A stretch of 42,498 nt of DNA from DASRAJ01 sp039920305 (GCA_039920305.1 JBDSEA010000230.1:1-42498), one strand, 5' to 3'; shown: positions 18,133 through 27,239, counted from the stretch's first letter. The notes: a model not told the origin generated them from the letters alone. Made by a program: numbers and translations.

Positions 18133-18597
18133 ATGAATGAATTGAAGACTGCTCCTGAATCAATTACTATTCGTGTATACGGGTTATTAATTGATGAAAA
18201 AAGAATTTTAATCGCTGATGAATTTCAACAAGGAATAAGGTTTTCAAAATTCCCGGGAGGTGGTCTGGAATTAGGAGAAGGCATGAATGATTGCCTGATC
18301 CGTGAATGGAGGGAGGAGCTCCATCAAACAATTGACATTGTGGAACACTTTTACACGACTGACTTCTTTCAGATTTCTGCATTTAACCCGAGGCAGCAGG
18401 TTATCAGTATTTATTTTCTGGTCCGGCCTGTGGATGAGCCGATTAATCAGGTTTCTGAAGTGCCCTTCGATTTTTCAATTAAAAAGGGCGAGACACAATC
18501 ATTCCGATGGGTTGCGTTAAACAATTTTTCTGAAAAGGATGTAACGTTTCCTATTGACAAACTGGTAGCGAAAATGATTTTTGAAAAATTCACTTAA
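18133..18597 (+). CDS. Nudix hydrolase
   Basis: A 154-residue protein with a Nudix box running from GGLELGEG to REWREELHQT. The spacing G-x5-E-x7-R-E-x2-E-E is intact; the usual Gly after EE-x is His. Nudix enzymes hydrolyse nucleoside diphosphates linked to another group, often as house-cleaning. The substrate cannot be told from sequence. The upstream ATG at 18076 would add 19 residues that precede a good promoter, so I use 18133, where the protein begins MNELKTAPESITIRVYGLLI. It converges with porX. Confidence 0.85.
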   Translation: MNELKTAPESITIRVYGLLIDEKRILIADEFQQGIRFSKFPGGGLELGEGMNDCLIREWREELHQTIDIVEHFYTTDFFQISAFNPRQQVISIYFLVRPVDEPINQVSEVPFDFSIKKGETQSFRWVALNNFSEKDVTFPIDKLVAKMIFEKFT

Positions 18598-18726
18598 AGA
18601 TCAGGCCTTTTTAAATGGAAATTCAAAAGGAAGCATGGCAAACCGCTTCAATAGTAAAAAGCCTCTTTCAAGACAATTTATCCACCTGTGCTTTGAGGAC
18701 TACTTCCGGTATGAATAGATTATACT

Positions 18727-20283
18727 TTACCTGTTCGCCAGCCTTATTACTGGAACAATCATTTCCTCAAGTGAAATTCCGCCATGCTGAAAAGTATTGC
18801 GATACATGTTCACGTGGAAATTGTAATTATTCGGATAAACAAAGTATTTATCTTCCTTAGCAAATATATAGGATGAGCTCACATGCGGCTTAGGCAGCAT
18901 CAGCTCAAGCGGATTGCGTGATTCAAGAACATCTTTAGGGTTGTAATTTAAATTCTTACCGTGCTTATACCTGAGGTTTGTTGTGGTTTCGCGGTCACCA
19001 ATAACCTTTGCAGGTTCTTTAACCCTAATCGTTCCATGATCGGTGGTGATGATGAGGTTTACTTTCTTTTCCGAAATGCGAAGCAGGGCCTCATGCAGCG
19101 GTGAATGCTCAAACCAGGAATGCGTGATGGAGCGATATGCAGTTTCATCACTTGCAAGTTCCTTCAGCACATCCATTTCAGTTCTGGCATGCGAAAGCAT
19201 ATCCACAAAGTTGTAAACGATAACATTTAAATCATTGGTAAGCAGGTTGTAGATATTGTCCACTAATTCCTTACCGTGATAGTTATTGGTGATCTTGGTA
19301 TAAGAAAATTTAAGATTTTTCTTCAGCCTGATTAGTTGATCGGCAAGAAATTCCTGCTCGTGCATATTCTTGCCACCTTCTTCCTCATCATTGAGCCACA
19401 AATTCGGAAAGCGCTTCTCTATTTCAAGCGGCATCATTCCGGCAAAAAGCGCATTGCGGCAATAGTGTGTTGAGGTGGGAAGAATGCTGTAGAAATAATC
19501 CTCGTCAGTTACACGGTAAGTTTCTGAGATGATGGGTTGAATGATTTTCCATTGATCGAAGCGAAGGTTATCAATCACTACGAGAAAGGTAGGGACACCG
19601 GGCTCAATGTATGGCAATACCTTTGTGCGCAGCAGGTTGTGAGACATTGTGGGTGCGTTATCATCCGGTTTGTTCACCCAGTTCTTATAGTTCTTAATGA
19701 TGAATTTACAGAACTCAGTATTCGCCTCACTCTTCTGCATGGTAAGAACATCACGCATGCTTTCTGTTTTTGCATGATCAAGTTCCAGTTCCCAGTAAAT
19801 GAGGTTGCGGTAAACTTCTGCCCATTCTTCCTGGTTTAGTCCGGCACTGATGCGGGAGAAAATTTGCTGAAACTGCTGCTGGTATGCCGAGGTGGTTTTT
19901 TCAGAAATCAACCGCCTGTTATCGAGTAGTTTTTTCAGGGTTAGTAAAATCTGCTGGGGCTTAACCGGCTTTATCAGGTAATCGCTGATTTGCGAGCCGA
20001 TCGCCTCTTCCATCAGGTTCTCTTCCTCACTTTTAGTGATCATCACGATCGGTACATTGGGCTGAACATTTTTGATGTCACTGAGCGTTTCCAGTCCGCT
20101 TCTTCCCGGCATCTGCTCGTCCAGAAAAACGATATCGAGAATTTCCTCCTTGCATTTCTCAAGGGCATCCACACCATTACTGGCTTCAATAATGTGATAT
20201 CCCTTCTCTCTTAAAAAAAGAATCTGGGGCTTCAATAATTCAATCTCATCATCCACCCAAAGGATGGTAGGTTCGTTAGCCAT
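18727..20283 (-). CDS. porX: PorX, response regulator with PglZ-type phosphatase domain
   Basis: A 518-residue orphan-type response regulator known to control T9SS genes. The receiver domain (1-120) has the acidic pair Asp11-Asp12, phospho-acceptor Asp55 in IVFLDEQMPG and the conserved Lys in LIKPVKPQ. A helical linker follows. The C-terminal PglZ domain (about 205-518), an alkaline-phosphatase-like fold, holds TFLVVIDNLRFDQW, IVYNFVDMLSHAR and LIITTDHGTIR, which carry metal-binding Asp and His. In Porphyromonas it pairs with the kinase PorY and works with SigP. No kinase is nearby. It is divergent from the HD-domain gene. Confidence 0.95.
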   Translation of the reverse strand: MANEPTILWVDDEIELLKPQILFLREKGYHIIEASNGVDALEKCKEEILDIVFLDEQMPGRSGLETLSDIKNVQPNVPIVMITKSEEENLMEEAIGSQISDYLIKPVKPQQILLTLKKLLDNRRLISEKTTSAYQQQFQQIFSRISAGLNQEEWAEVYRNLIYWELELDHAKTESMRDVLTMQKSEANTEFCKFIIKNYKNWVNKPDDNAPTMSHNLLRTKVLPYIEPGVPTFLVVIDNLRFDQWKIIQPIISETYRVTDEDYFYSILPTSTHYCRNALFAGMMPLEIEKRFPNLWLNDEEEGGKNMHEQEFLADQLIRLKKNLKFSYTKITNNYHGKELVDNIYNLLTNDLNVIVYNFVDMLSHARTEMDVLKELASDETAYRSITHSWFEHSPLHEALLRISEKKVNLIITTDHGTIRVKEPAKVIGDRETTTNLRYKHGKNLNYNPKDVLESRNPLELMLPKPHVSSSYIFAKEDKYFVYPNNYNFHVNMYRNTFQHGGISLEEMIVPVIRLANR

Positions 20284-20470
20284 CTTAAAAAGATTAGTAT
20301 TAAATAAATAGAAATAAAAATGAAAAAGAAATCGGAATAGAGAAGGTAATAGTCAGTCGATAAGGTGTAGTTGCATATTAAGGATAGAATCGATTTCCCG
20401 GAATTGTGAAACTCTTAAGCAGGTTTCGATTTGCTATTTTCACGCCAAAGTACCGTCAAAAAAGTTATAA

Positions 20471-21694
20471 GTGAACAAACGAAAGATCATTAACGATCCG
20501 GTTTACGGATTTATTACTATTCCCACAGAACTGATCTACGATTTAATTGAGCATCCGTATTTCCAGCGCCTCAACCGGATCAAGCAGCTCGGACTAACCT
20601 ATCTTGTTTATCCCGGTGCGCAGCATACCCGGATGCAACACGCTTTCGGGGCAATGCATCTGATGAATGAAGCACTGGATATTTTACGATCTAAAGGAGT
20701 GGAAATTTCAACAGAAGAAGCAGAGGCAGTAACTATTGCAATCCTGCTCCATGACCTGGGACATGGTCCCTTTTCACATTCACTTGAAAAATTAATTGTA
20801 ACCGGCATCACCCACGAACAGCTTACATTAATAATGATGGATAGGATGAATCAGGGATTTACAGGCCGGCTGAACCTATGTATTACAATATTGCGGGGAA
20901 AGCACCCTAAAAAATTTCTTCACCAGCTCGTTTCCAGTCAACTGGATATGGACCGGCTGGATTATTTGAACCGGGATAGTTTTTTTACCGGCGTGGCCGA
21001 GGGTGTGATAGGCTACGATCGCATCATTAAAATGCTGACAGTCCGTAATAATGAATTGGCGGTCGAAGAAAAAGGAATCTATTCGATTGAGAAATTTCTC
21101 ATTTCACGACGATTGATGTACTGGCAGGTATATATGCACAAGACCGTTCTGGCAGCAGAAGAAATGCTGATACAGATCATGAAGCGCGCAAGAGAATTAT
21201 CCAAATCAAGAAAACTTTCATGCCCGATGTCGCTGCTCTGGTTTCTGGAAAATGAAGTTGATGAAAAACAAATTTCAAGCAACGAAGAAATATTGTTGCG
21301 ATTTGCGAATCTGGATGATTCAGATATAATCCAGGCAATTAAAGAATGGCGGTATGATAAAGACAAAGTACTTGCTTTTTTATGTGATCATTTACTTTCC
21401 CGAAAATTGCTTAAGATCGAATTGCAGGCGTTTCCTATTGATGAAAAAAGGATTGTGGAATTGAAATCGAAACTCAAAAACGTTGATTCTTTTTCGCCTC
21501 AGGATTACGATTCACTTATTATTTCGGGCACTACTACCAATCATGCCTATAATCCGACAGCAGAGTCCATCAGGATTTTATTTAAGAATGGCTCAGTAAA
21601 AGATGTTGGTGAGGCAAGTGAACTGCTGAATATTTCCGCATTGAAAAATCCGGTTATAAAATATTATTTGTGCTATCCCCGGGAACTCGGCTAA
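20471..21694 (+). CDS. HD-domain phosphohydrolase (dGTPase/YdhJ-like)
   Basis: A 407-residue metal-dependent phosphohydrolase. It starts with GTG and the sequence NKRKIINDPVYGFITIP, which is the conserved start of this family, so the GTG is well supported. Metal ligands are seen at His52-x-Arg54-x2-His57 (QHTRMQH) and His94-Asp95 with His98 (LLHDLGHGPFSH), followed by the typical QLDMDRLDYLNRDSFFTG. Related proteins hydrolyse dNTPs or act as SAMHD1-like enzymes, but for this Bacteroidota branch the substrate is not established. It lies between porX and lpxD, an arrangement I associate with this phylum. Confidence 0.92.
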   Translation: MNKRKIINDPVYGFITIPTELIYDLIEHPYFQRLNRIKQLGLTYLVYPGAQHTRMQHAFGAMHLMNEALDILRSKGVEISTEEAEAVTIAILLHDLGHGPFSHSLEKLIVTGITHEQLTLIMMDRMNQGFTGRLNLCITILRGKHPKKFLHQLVSSQLDMDRLDYLNRDSFFTGVAEGVIGYDRIIKMLTVRNNELAVEEKGIYSIEKFLISRRLMYWQVYMHKTVLAAEEMLIQIMKRARELSKSRKLSCPMSLLWFLENEVDEKQISSNEEILLRFANLDDSDIIQAIKEWRYDKDKVLAFLCDHLLSRKLLKIELQAFPIDEKRIVELKSKLKNVDSFSPQDYDSLIISGTTTNHAYNPTAESIRILFKNGSVKDVGEASELLNISALKNPVIKYYLCYPRELG

Positions 21695-21719
21695 ATGGTA
21701 GTTAGTATGCTTCACCTGC

Positions 21720-21745
21720 AGGAGGGTCAGGCCCATGCTCCTCCT
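21720..21745 (+). other. GC-rich hairpin after the HD gene
   Basis: AGGAGG (21720-21725) pairs with CCTCCT (21740-21745) across 14 bases. There is no T run right after it, so it is at best a weak terminator ahead of the lipid A cluster. Confidence 0.35.
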
Positions 21746-21889
21746 CCGTTTCTGCATTCACTTTCAAATGAGCAGTATGAAATTTCATTAGTCAGGAAAA
21801 GGAAAAATACCCTCCTTAAACAGGTATAAGTTCCCGCATCAGCATTCGGAATCATATGATTTTACACGTTCAGATTATGAACTTTGGGT

Positions 21890-21897
21890 TACTTTTG
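21890..21897 (+). promoter_or_regulatory. lpxD -7 element TACTTTTG
   Basis: This exact TAnnTTTG element ends five bases before the lpxD ATG at 21903. Transcription would start at or within a base or two of the ATG, which predicts a leaderless message for the lipid A operon. The -33 element is weak. Confidence 0.55.
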
Positions 21898-21902
21898 CGA
21901 AC

Positions 21903-22958
21903 ATGCAAATGACTGCGCTGCAATGGAATGAAATTCTTGGAGGAACAATTGAGGGTAATCGTTCGGCTGTCATTACGCATCCTGCTAAAATTGAAGAAGC
22001 CGGTGAAGGAGCAGTTAGTTTTATTGCACAACCCAGGTATATTGAGTTTGCCTATACTACTCATGCTTCTCTCCTGATCATTGACAATAACTTTGTTTTA
22101 GAAAAAGCAATCAAACCCACGATTATTCGTGTGGAGCAACCCTATCTTGCGTTCAGCAAGGTGCTTGAAAAATTCAATAAGCCTGATGATGATCTTGTCG
22201 GAATTGAGGATGGATCCTTCATTGATTCAACAGCCACCATCGCCTCAAATGCCTACGTAGGAGCATTCAGTTACATAGGAAAAAATGTTAAAATAGGACA
22301 AAATGTAAAAATCTTCCCTAATGTATTTGTGGGTAATGAGGTGGAGATCGGGGATGGAACAGTAATTTATTCCGGGGTAAATATTTACCATGAATGCCGG
22401 ATCGGAAAAAACTGCATGATACATTCAGGAGTTGTTATCGGAAGTGATGGATTCGGCTTTGCACCTGTTCCGGAGGGTGGATACAAGAAAATACCACAGC
22501 TGGGAAATGTTGTTTTACAGGATAACATTGAAGTTGGGGCAAATACCACTATTGATCGCGCAACGCTGGGCTCTACCCGAATTCATACAGGTGTAAAGCT
22601 TGATAACCTGATTCACATAGCTCATAATGTAGAAATCGGTGAACATACAGTAATAGCTGCCCAAACCGGAATTTCGGGAAGCACCAGAATCGGAAAAAAT
22701 TGCCGTATTGGCGGACAGGTAGGTTTGGTTGGCCATCTGGTAATTGCTGACGGATCCCGGATCAATGCACAAAGCGGTGTCTCAAAGTCCATTAATGAGA
22801 AAAATAAAGCAGTTACCGGATCTCCTGCTTTTGATTATCATTCATCATTAAAGTCACAGGCATTTTACAGAAACCTACCTGCTCTTGTTAAGCGGCTTGA
22901 AGAACTGGAATTACGTGTAAAAGAATTTGAACATGACGCGGCATCAATAGCTAAATAG
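21903..22958 (+). CDS. lpxD: UDP-3-O-(3-hydroxyacyl)glucosamine N-acyltransferase
   Basis: A 351-residue enzyme for the third lipid A step, adding the N-linked hydroxyacyl chain to UDP-3-O-acyl-glucosamine in the cytoplasm. The N-terminal uridine-binding domain (about 1-100) has GAVSFIAQPRYIEF. The left-handed beta helix (about 105-320) is built of hexapeptide repeats such as GKNVKIGQNVKIFPNVFVG and GKNCRIGGQVGLVGHLVIAD. The catalytic His is in NLIHIAHNVEIG. The C-terminal helix ends in an ELELRVKEFE coiled segment. It is the first gene of the lpxD, lpxC-fabZ, lpxA series; the next gene begins within about 35 bases. Confidence 0.96.
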   Translation: MQMTALQWNEILGGTIEGNRSAVITHPAKIEEAGEGAVSFIAQPRYIEFAYTTHASLLIIDNNFVLEKAIKPTIIRVEQPYLAFSKVLEKFNKPDDDLVGIEDGSFIDSTATIASNAYVGAFSYIGKNVKIGQNVKIFPNVFVGNEVEIGDGTVIYSGVNIYHECRIGKNCMIHSGVVIGSDGFGFAPVPEGGYKKIPQLGNVVLQDNIEVGANTTIDRATLGSTRIHTGVKLDNLIHIAHNVEIGEHTVIAAQTGISGSTRIGKNCRIGGQVGLVGHLVIADGSRINAQSGVSKSINEKNKAVTGSPAFDYHSSLKSQAFYRNLPALVKRLEELELRVKEFEHDAASIAK

Positions 22959-22993
22959 AATTGAACGAGCAGGAAATACACCAAGCCAAGAAA

Positions 22994-24406
22994 ATGAGTG
23001 AATTTCAACAAACATTAAAAAGTTCGTTCACTCTTTCCGGCATTGGAGTTCATACCGGTGAAAGTGTTAACATGACAGTGAAGCCTGCTCCGGGAAATAC
23101 CGGTTATGTGTTCCGCCGAATTGACCTTGAAGGAAAACCCAGCATTAAAGCAGATGTAGACCTGGTTAATGATGTTTCGCGGGGCACAACCATTTCTCAG
23201 AATGGAGCCCGTGTAGTTACCGTGGAACACCTGCTTGCTGCCCTTGTAGGTTGCGAAATTCATAATGCACTGATTGAGCTGGATGGACCTGAAGTTCCCA
23301 TAATGGACGGGAGTTCGCGCATGTTTGTGGAAGCAATTATTGACTCGGGAACAGAAACACAACAGGATTTCAGGCGTGAATATTTCAAGCTTACCAGGAA
23401 CATTGTTTATCGTGATGATTTACGCAACGTTGAAATTGTAGCCATGCCCGCAGATGATTACCAGCTTTCAGTAATGATTGATTACAATTCAGAAGTTCTT
23501 GGTCCCCAGCATGCCACAGTAGATCATATCAGTGATTTTAAAAATGAAATTGCAGAAGCACGAACATTCTGTTTTTTGCATGAGATTGAAGGGTTGATGG
23601 AAAGCAATCTGATCCGCGGTGGATCACTGGACAATGCACTTGTAATTGTTGATCATAAAATTGAGGATGATAAGCTTCGCAAGCTGGCAGAGTTTTTTCA
23701 CAAAGATGACATTGAAGTGGAAGAGGGTTACCTGAATAACGTGGAACTTCGATATCGTAATGAGCCTGCAAGGCACAAGCTGCTGGACGTGGTTGGTGAT
23801 CTTGCGCTCATAGGAACGTCTATCAAAGCCAAAATTATCGCGACCCGTCCGGGACATGCAGCTAACATTGAATTTGCCAAAAGAATAAAAGCACACATTA
23901 AAGAATGTAAAGCAATGAAAGCTGTTCCTCAGTATGATCCCAATATTGCTCCCTTAATGGATACCCGGACGATTGAGCGGTCATTACCGCATAAATATCC
24001 CTTCCTTTTCGTTGATAAAATTATTGAGTTAAGTGAGAATCATGTAGTGGGTGTTAAGAATGTGACTTTTAATGAATCTTTTTTCCAGGGTCATTTTCCA
24101 GGTAATCCTGTTATGCCCGGGGTTTTGCAAATTGAGGCAATGGCCCAAACGGGAGGGATTTTAATTTTAAATACCGTCAACGATCCTGAAAACTGGGATA
24201 CATACTTTCTTAAAATTGACAATGCACGTTTTAAGAATAAGGTAAGTCCCGGAGACACGATGATCATGAAATTGGAATTGCTGAGTCCTATCCGGCGCGG
24301 ACTATGTGAGATGCGGGGTACAATCTATGTTGGTAATAAGGTAGTTACGGAGGCTGACCTGGTTGCCAAAATTGTGAGAAAAGAAGAAAATCATGTTCCA
24401 AGATAA
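22994..24406 (+). CDS. lpxC/fabZ: bifunctional UDP-3-O-acyl-GlcNAc deacetylase / 3-hydroxyacyl-ACP dehydratase
   Basis: A 470-residue fusion that is characteristic of Bacteroidota. The LpxC part (about 1-310) makes the first committed lipid A step; zinc ligands are His79 in VEHLLAAL, and His261 and Asp265 in HKLLDVVGD. The FabZ part (about 325-465) dehydrates hydroxyacyl-ACP; catalytic His367 is in GHFPGNPVMPGV and Glu381 in QIEAMAQ. The ATG at 22994 gives the standard N-terminus MSEFQQTLKSSFTLSGIGVHTG. A TTG at 22961, two bases after the lpxD stop, would add 11 residues and remains possible. Fusion couples competition for the shared hydroxyacyl-ACP pool. Confidence 0.96.
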   Translation: MSEFQQTLKSSFTLSGIGVHTGESVNMTVKPAPGNTGYVFRRIDLEGKPSIKADVDLVNDVSRGTTISQNGARVVTVEHLLAALVGCEIHNALIELDGPEVPIMDGSSRMFVEAIIDSGTETQQDFRREYFKLTRNIVYRDDLRNVEIVAMPADDYQLSVMIDYNSEVLGPQHATVDHISDFKNEIAEARTFCFLHEIEGLMESNLIRGGSLDNALVIVDHKIEDDKLRKLAEFFHKDDIEVEEGYLNNVELRYRNEPARHKLLDVVGDLALIGTSIKAKIIATRPGHAANIEFAKRIKAHIKECKAMKAVPQYDPNIAPLMDTRTIERSLPHKYPFLFVDKIIELSENHVVGVKNVTFNESFFQGHFPGNPVMPGVLQIEAMAQTGGILILNTVNDPENWDTYFLKIDNARFKNKVSPGDTMIMKLELLSPIRRGLCEMRGTIYVGNKVVTEADLVAKIVRKEENHVPR

Positions 24407-24451
24407 TTGGCTGAAAAATAAGATTTCACTACTGATTCCATTCAAAAACCG

Positions 24452-25252
24452 ATGTCGTTAAATTTAACAAACATCCACCCAAAAGCGAAGATCGGTACCA
24501 ATGTAGATATCAGTGCTTTCGTAACTATTTATGAGGATACTGAAATTGGTGATGGATGCTGGATTGGACCTAACGTTACCATTATGAATGGCGCCCGCAT
24601 CGGGAACGGAGTAAAGATTTATCCCGGGGCAGTAATTTCAGGTGATCCTCAGGATTTAAAATACCGTGGAGAGCCAACACAGGCAGTAATTGGAGACAAC
24701 ACGATTATTCGCGAATGTGTAACTGTAAACAAAGGCACCGTTTGGAGCGGCAAGTCCGTGGTTGGGGAGAATTGTCTCCTGATGGCTTATGCGCACATCG
24801 CTCATGATTGTGTAATAGGGAGTAATTGCGTGATTGCAAACCAGGCAGCGCTTGCGGGCCATATCATTGTAGAGGACTTCGCAGTTCTGGGAGGTGTAAC
24901 TGCAGTTCATCAATTTGTGAAAATCGGGCAGCATGCCTTCATCAGTGGTGGCTCGCTTGTTCGCAAAGATGTGCCGCCGTTTGTAAAAGCAGCAAAGGAT
25001 CCATTATCCTTTATCGGGGTAAATTCAATCGGACTAAGGAGAAGGGGTTTTAATGAAGACCGCATCAACCGGATTGAAGACATCTACAGGATAATTTTTG
25101 TAAAAAATCATAATGTTACAAAGGCGGTTTCACTGGTGGAATCGGATATCGAGCCTTCTCCTGAGCGTGATATAATTCTTGGCTTCATTCGCGGGAGTGA
25201 GCGCGGTATCATGAAAGGATATACCAACGGCAAATATGAAAATAACGATTGA
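24452..25252 (+). CDS. lpxA: acyl-ACP-UDP-N-acetylglucosamine O-acyltransferase
   Basis: A 266-residue LpxA, which starts lipid A synthesis by acylating UDP-GlcNAc. The N-terminal left-handed beta helix of hexapeptide repeats runs to about residue 190, with ISGDPQDLKYRGE, the family signature, at about 63-75. The catalytic His118 lies in MAYAHIAHDC, matching E. coli His125. The C-terminal helical part starts at GVNSIGLRRRGFNEDRINRI. The gene lies 45 bases after lpxC-fabZ, and its last 17 bases overlap the ABC ATPase gene, so these genes should be translated from one mRNA. Confidence 0.97.
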   Translation: MSLNLTNIHPKAKIGTNVDISAFVTIYEDTEIGDGCWIGPNVTIMNGARIGNGVKIYPGAVISGDPQDLKYRGEPTQAVIGDNTIIRECVTVNKGTVWSGKSVVGENCLLMAYAHIAHDCVIGSNCVIANQAALAGHIIVEDFAVLGGVTAVHQFVKIGQHAFISGGSLVRKDVPPFVKAAKDPLSFIGVNSIGLRRRGFNEDRINRIEDIYRIIFVKNHNVTKAVSLVESDIEPSPERDIILGFIRGSERGIMKGYTNGKYENND

Positions 25253-25856
25253 TGATGCCGGCAAGCGCTTCAATTTTGAGTGGATTCTTCAGCATGTAAA
25301 TCTCATCCTTCAGTCTGGTAAATCCTATGCCATTCTCGGGCCTAATGGCAGTGGTAAGTCCACACTGATTCAAATGATTGCAGGAGTTATTACTCCCTCC
25401 TCCGGCTCCATAACTTATTTTGATTCCGAAATAAAAATTGATGATGAAAATATTTTCCGGCATCTCAGTTTTGCTGCTCCCTACATGGAACTAATTGAGG
25501 AATTTACGGCCACGGAAATGATTTCATTTCAAAAGAAATTCAAGCCGCTGTTATCCGGAATATCATTAAAACAGGTTCTGGAAATCACCCGGCTGGAAAA
25601 GGATGATTCAAAGCGAATCAGGAACTTTTCATCAGGCATGAAGCAGAGATTGAAAATTTCACTCGCTTTGCTTGCCGATGTTCCCGTAATTCTTCTTGAT
25701 GAGCCCACAACCAATCTCGATCAGCAGGGGCTGGAATGGTATCTGGAGCTTATTGAAAAGTATGGTGATAAACGGTTGATCATCGTTAGTTCCAATCTTG
25801 AGCGTGAATACGGCTTTTGCGATGAGCAGTTTGATGTAATGAAGTTTAAAGTATAG
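25236..25856 (+). CDS. ABC transporter-type ATP-binding protein, atypical Q- and H-loops
   Basis: A 206-residue ATPase subunit of a Bacteroidota-type ABC system. Walker A is GPNGSGKST (35-43), the signature is FSSGMKQRLK (131-140) rather than LSGGQ, and Walker B is VILLDEPTTNLD (151-162). The usual Gln of the Q-loop is replaced in LSFAAPYMEL, and the H-loop reads IIVSSNLE with Asn where His is expected. These changes should alter coupling or catalysis. The gene overlaps lpxA by 17 bases. The next gene encodes a polytopic membrane protein but does not resemble an ABC permease, so the partner is unknown. A role in envelope-lipid transport is possible but only suggested by position. Confidence 0.9.
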   Translation: MKITIDDAGKRFNFEWILQHVNLILQSGKSYAILGPNGSGKSTLIQMIAGVITPSSGSITYFDSEIKIDDENIFRHLSFAAPYMELIEEFTATEMISFQKKFKPLLSGISLKQVLEITRLEKDDSKRIRNFSSGMKQRLKISLALLADVPVILLDEPTTNLDQQGLEWYLELIEKYGDKRLIIVSSNLEREYGFCDEQFDVMKFKV

Positions 25857-25893
25857 CCATTTCTTTTCCCGCCTGATTTGTTAATTCTGCATC

Positions 25894-27189
25894 ATGGATT
25901 TACCCGAATTGGTATTGGTAGTAATTTATGTTTTAATACTTTCATTCGTTATAATCCGGTGGAAATTTTTTTCCCGCTTTTCCATTAATCCCAAAATCAT
26001 TGTTTTAATTTTCATAATCAAGGTGATTTCAGGAATATGCTACGGCTTCATCGTTGGAGGGGATGCAAATGCATATTTTAATGACAGCCGGATTGTTTTC
26101 TGTACATTAAAAGATAACTTGTTGCTATACCTGCGATTAGTATTCGGCTTGAGTTATGGAAACCCTGCTCCGGAACTTGTGCCTTTTAAGGATGCAATGT
26201 CCTATTACACCACTCCCGGCTCCTATTTACTGGTGAGGTTTCACTCGATTGTCCGGCTCATCAGTCAGGGTTATTATAATGTTCATGTAGTATTCTACAA
26301 TTTCATTATCCTGGTTGGAATACTATACCTGTTCCGCTTTCTTCTCGATATACTGCCCGCGAAAAAAAATCTATTAATTGCGGTCGTTTTTTTATTTCCT
26401 TCCATACTTTTCTGGTCCTCAGGAATGCATAAAGAGGGTATTTCTCTTTTTGCTCTCGGCATCCTGCTTACTTCCATACATGAAATATTAACCTCCACAC
26501 AGCAAAAATCTTTTCAAAGATTATCAATGCATCTTTTAACTGTGGCTGCAGCCTTTATAATTATTTACTATGCAAGAAATTTTTTGTTCCTTTTATTGCT
26601 TCCTTTTTTAACAGCCTGGATCATAACCTTAAAATTTCCCAAGCACAAGCTGATAAAATTTGCAGCAGTTACTATCATCTGGATCTTCGCAGTCTTAAAT
26701 CTGAATTTCATTGTACCGGGCGGAGATTTAATCAATCGCATGGTGGTCATGCAAATGGAGTTTAAAGATATCGCGGGTCAAAGTACTCAGGTAACCTCAC
26801 CCTCAATAGAACCATCACTATCTGGTATCCTGAGGGCAATTCCGATGGCTTTAAAGAATTGTTTTCTCGAACCTCAAATAGCTAAATCCAAAAACATCTG
26901 GCAGCTATTTTCTGCAGCCGAAAACCTCATCATTATTATTCTTGTCCTGTCAGCTTTGATTATCCGAAAAAACAACCTTTCTCATGCTGAACAGAGTCTG
27001 TGTTTGTTTTCATTGTTCTTTGCATTCTCGATATTTATTGTAACAGGTATAACAGTACCGATCCTTGGTGCACTGGTACGATACAAGATAACGGGGGTGT
27101 TATTTCTGCTTATTGCCGCGGTTGTAGTGTATGATGATAAATTCACGAGAAAAAAAATCACGATTAATTTACCCGGGGTTGAGAAATAA
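25894..27189 (+). CDS. polytopic membrane protein, possibly polymerase/EpsG-like
   Basis: A 431-residue integral membrane protein with about ten hydrophobic segments from residue 5 to 415. Between helices are polar motifs such as GGDANAYFNDSR (about 55-66), a Pro-rich loop with YYTTPGSYLLVRFHS, and SGMHKEGISLFALG after a helix, which is reminiscent of O-antigen polymerase or EpsG-like proteins with a loop His/Lys. This is likeness by eye, not a firm family call. It starts 37 bases after the ABC ATPase gene and may be read with it. Alternatives include an uncharacterised GT-C-like glycosyltransferase. Confidence 0.7.
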   Translation: MDLPELVLVVIYVLILSFVIIRWKFFSRFSINPKIIVLIFIIKVISGICYGFIVGGDANAYFNDSRIVFCTLKDNLLLYLRLVFGLSYGNPAPELVPFKDAMSYYTTPGSYLLVRFHSIVRLISQGYYNVHVVFYNFIILVGILYLFRFLLDILPAKKNLLIAVVFLFPSILFWSSGMHKEGISLFALGILLTSIHEILTSTQQKSFQRLSMHLLTVAAAFIIIYYARNFLFLLLLPFLTAWIITLKFPKHKLIKFAAVTIIWIFAVLNLNFIVPGGDLINRMVVMQMEFKDIAGQSTQVTSPSIEPSLSGILRAIPMALKNCFLEPQIAKSKNIWQLFSAAENLIIIILVLSALIIRKNNLSHAEQSLCLFSLFFAFSIFIVTGITVPILGALVRYKITGVLFLLIAAVVVYDDKFTRKKITINLPGVEK

Positions 27190-27239
27190 ATAGATTGTAC
27201 TGGTAGTCCTTTTTGTTCTCTATGGTTACATTTTAACTC

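Noticed and set aside
18615..18860. 81-residue plus-strand frame at the Nudix/porX junction
   Set aside because: Most of it is antisense to porX and no domain is visible.
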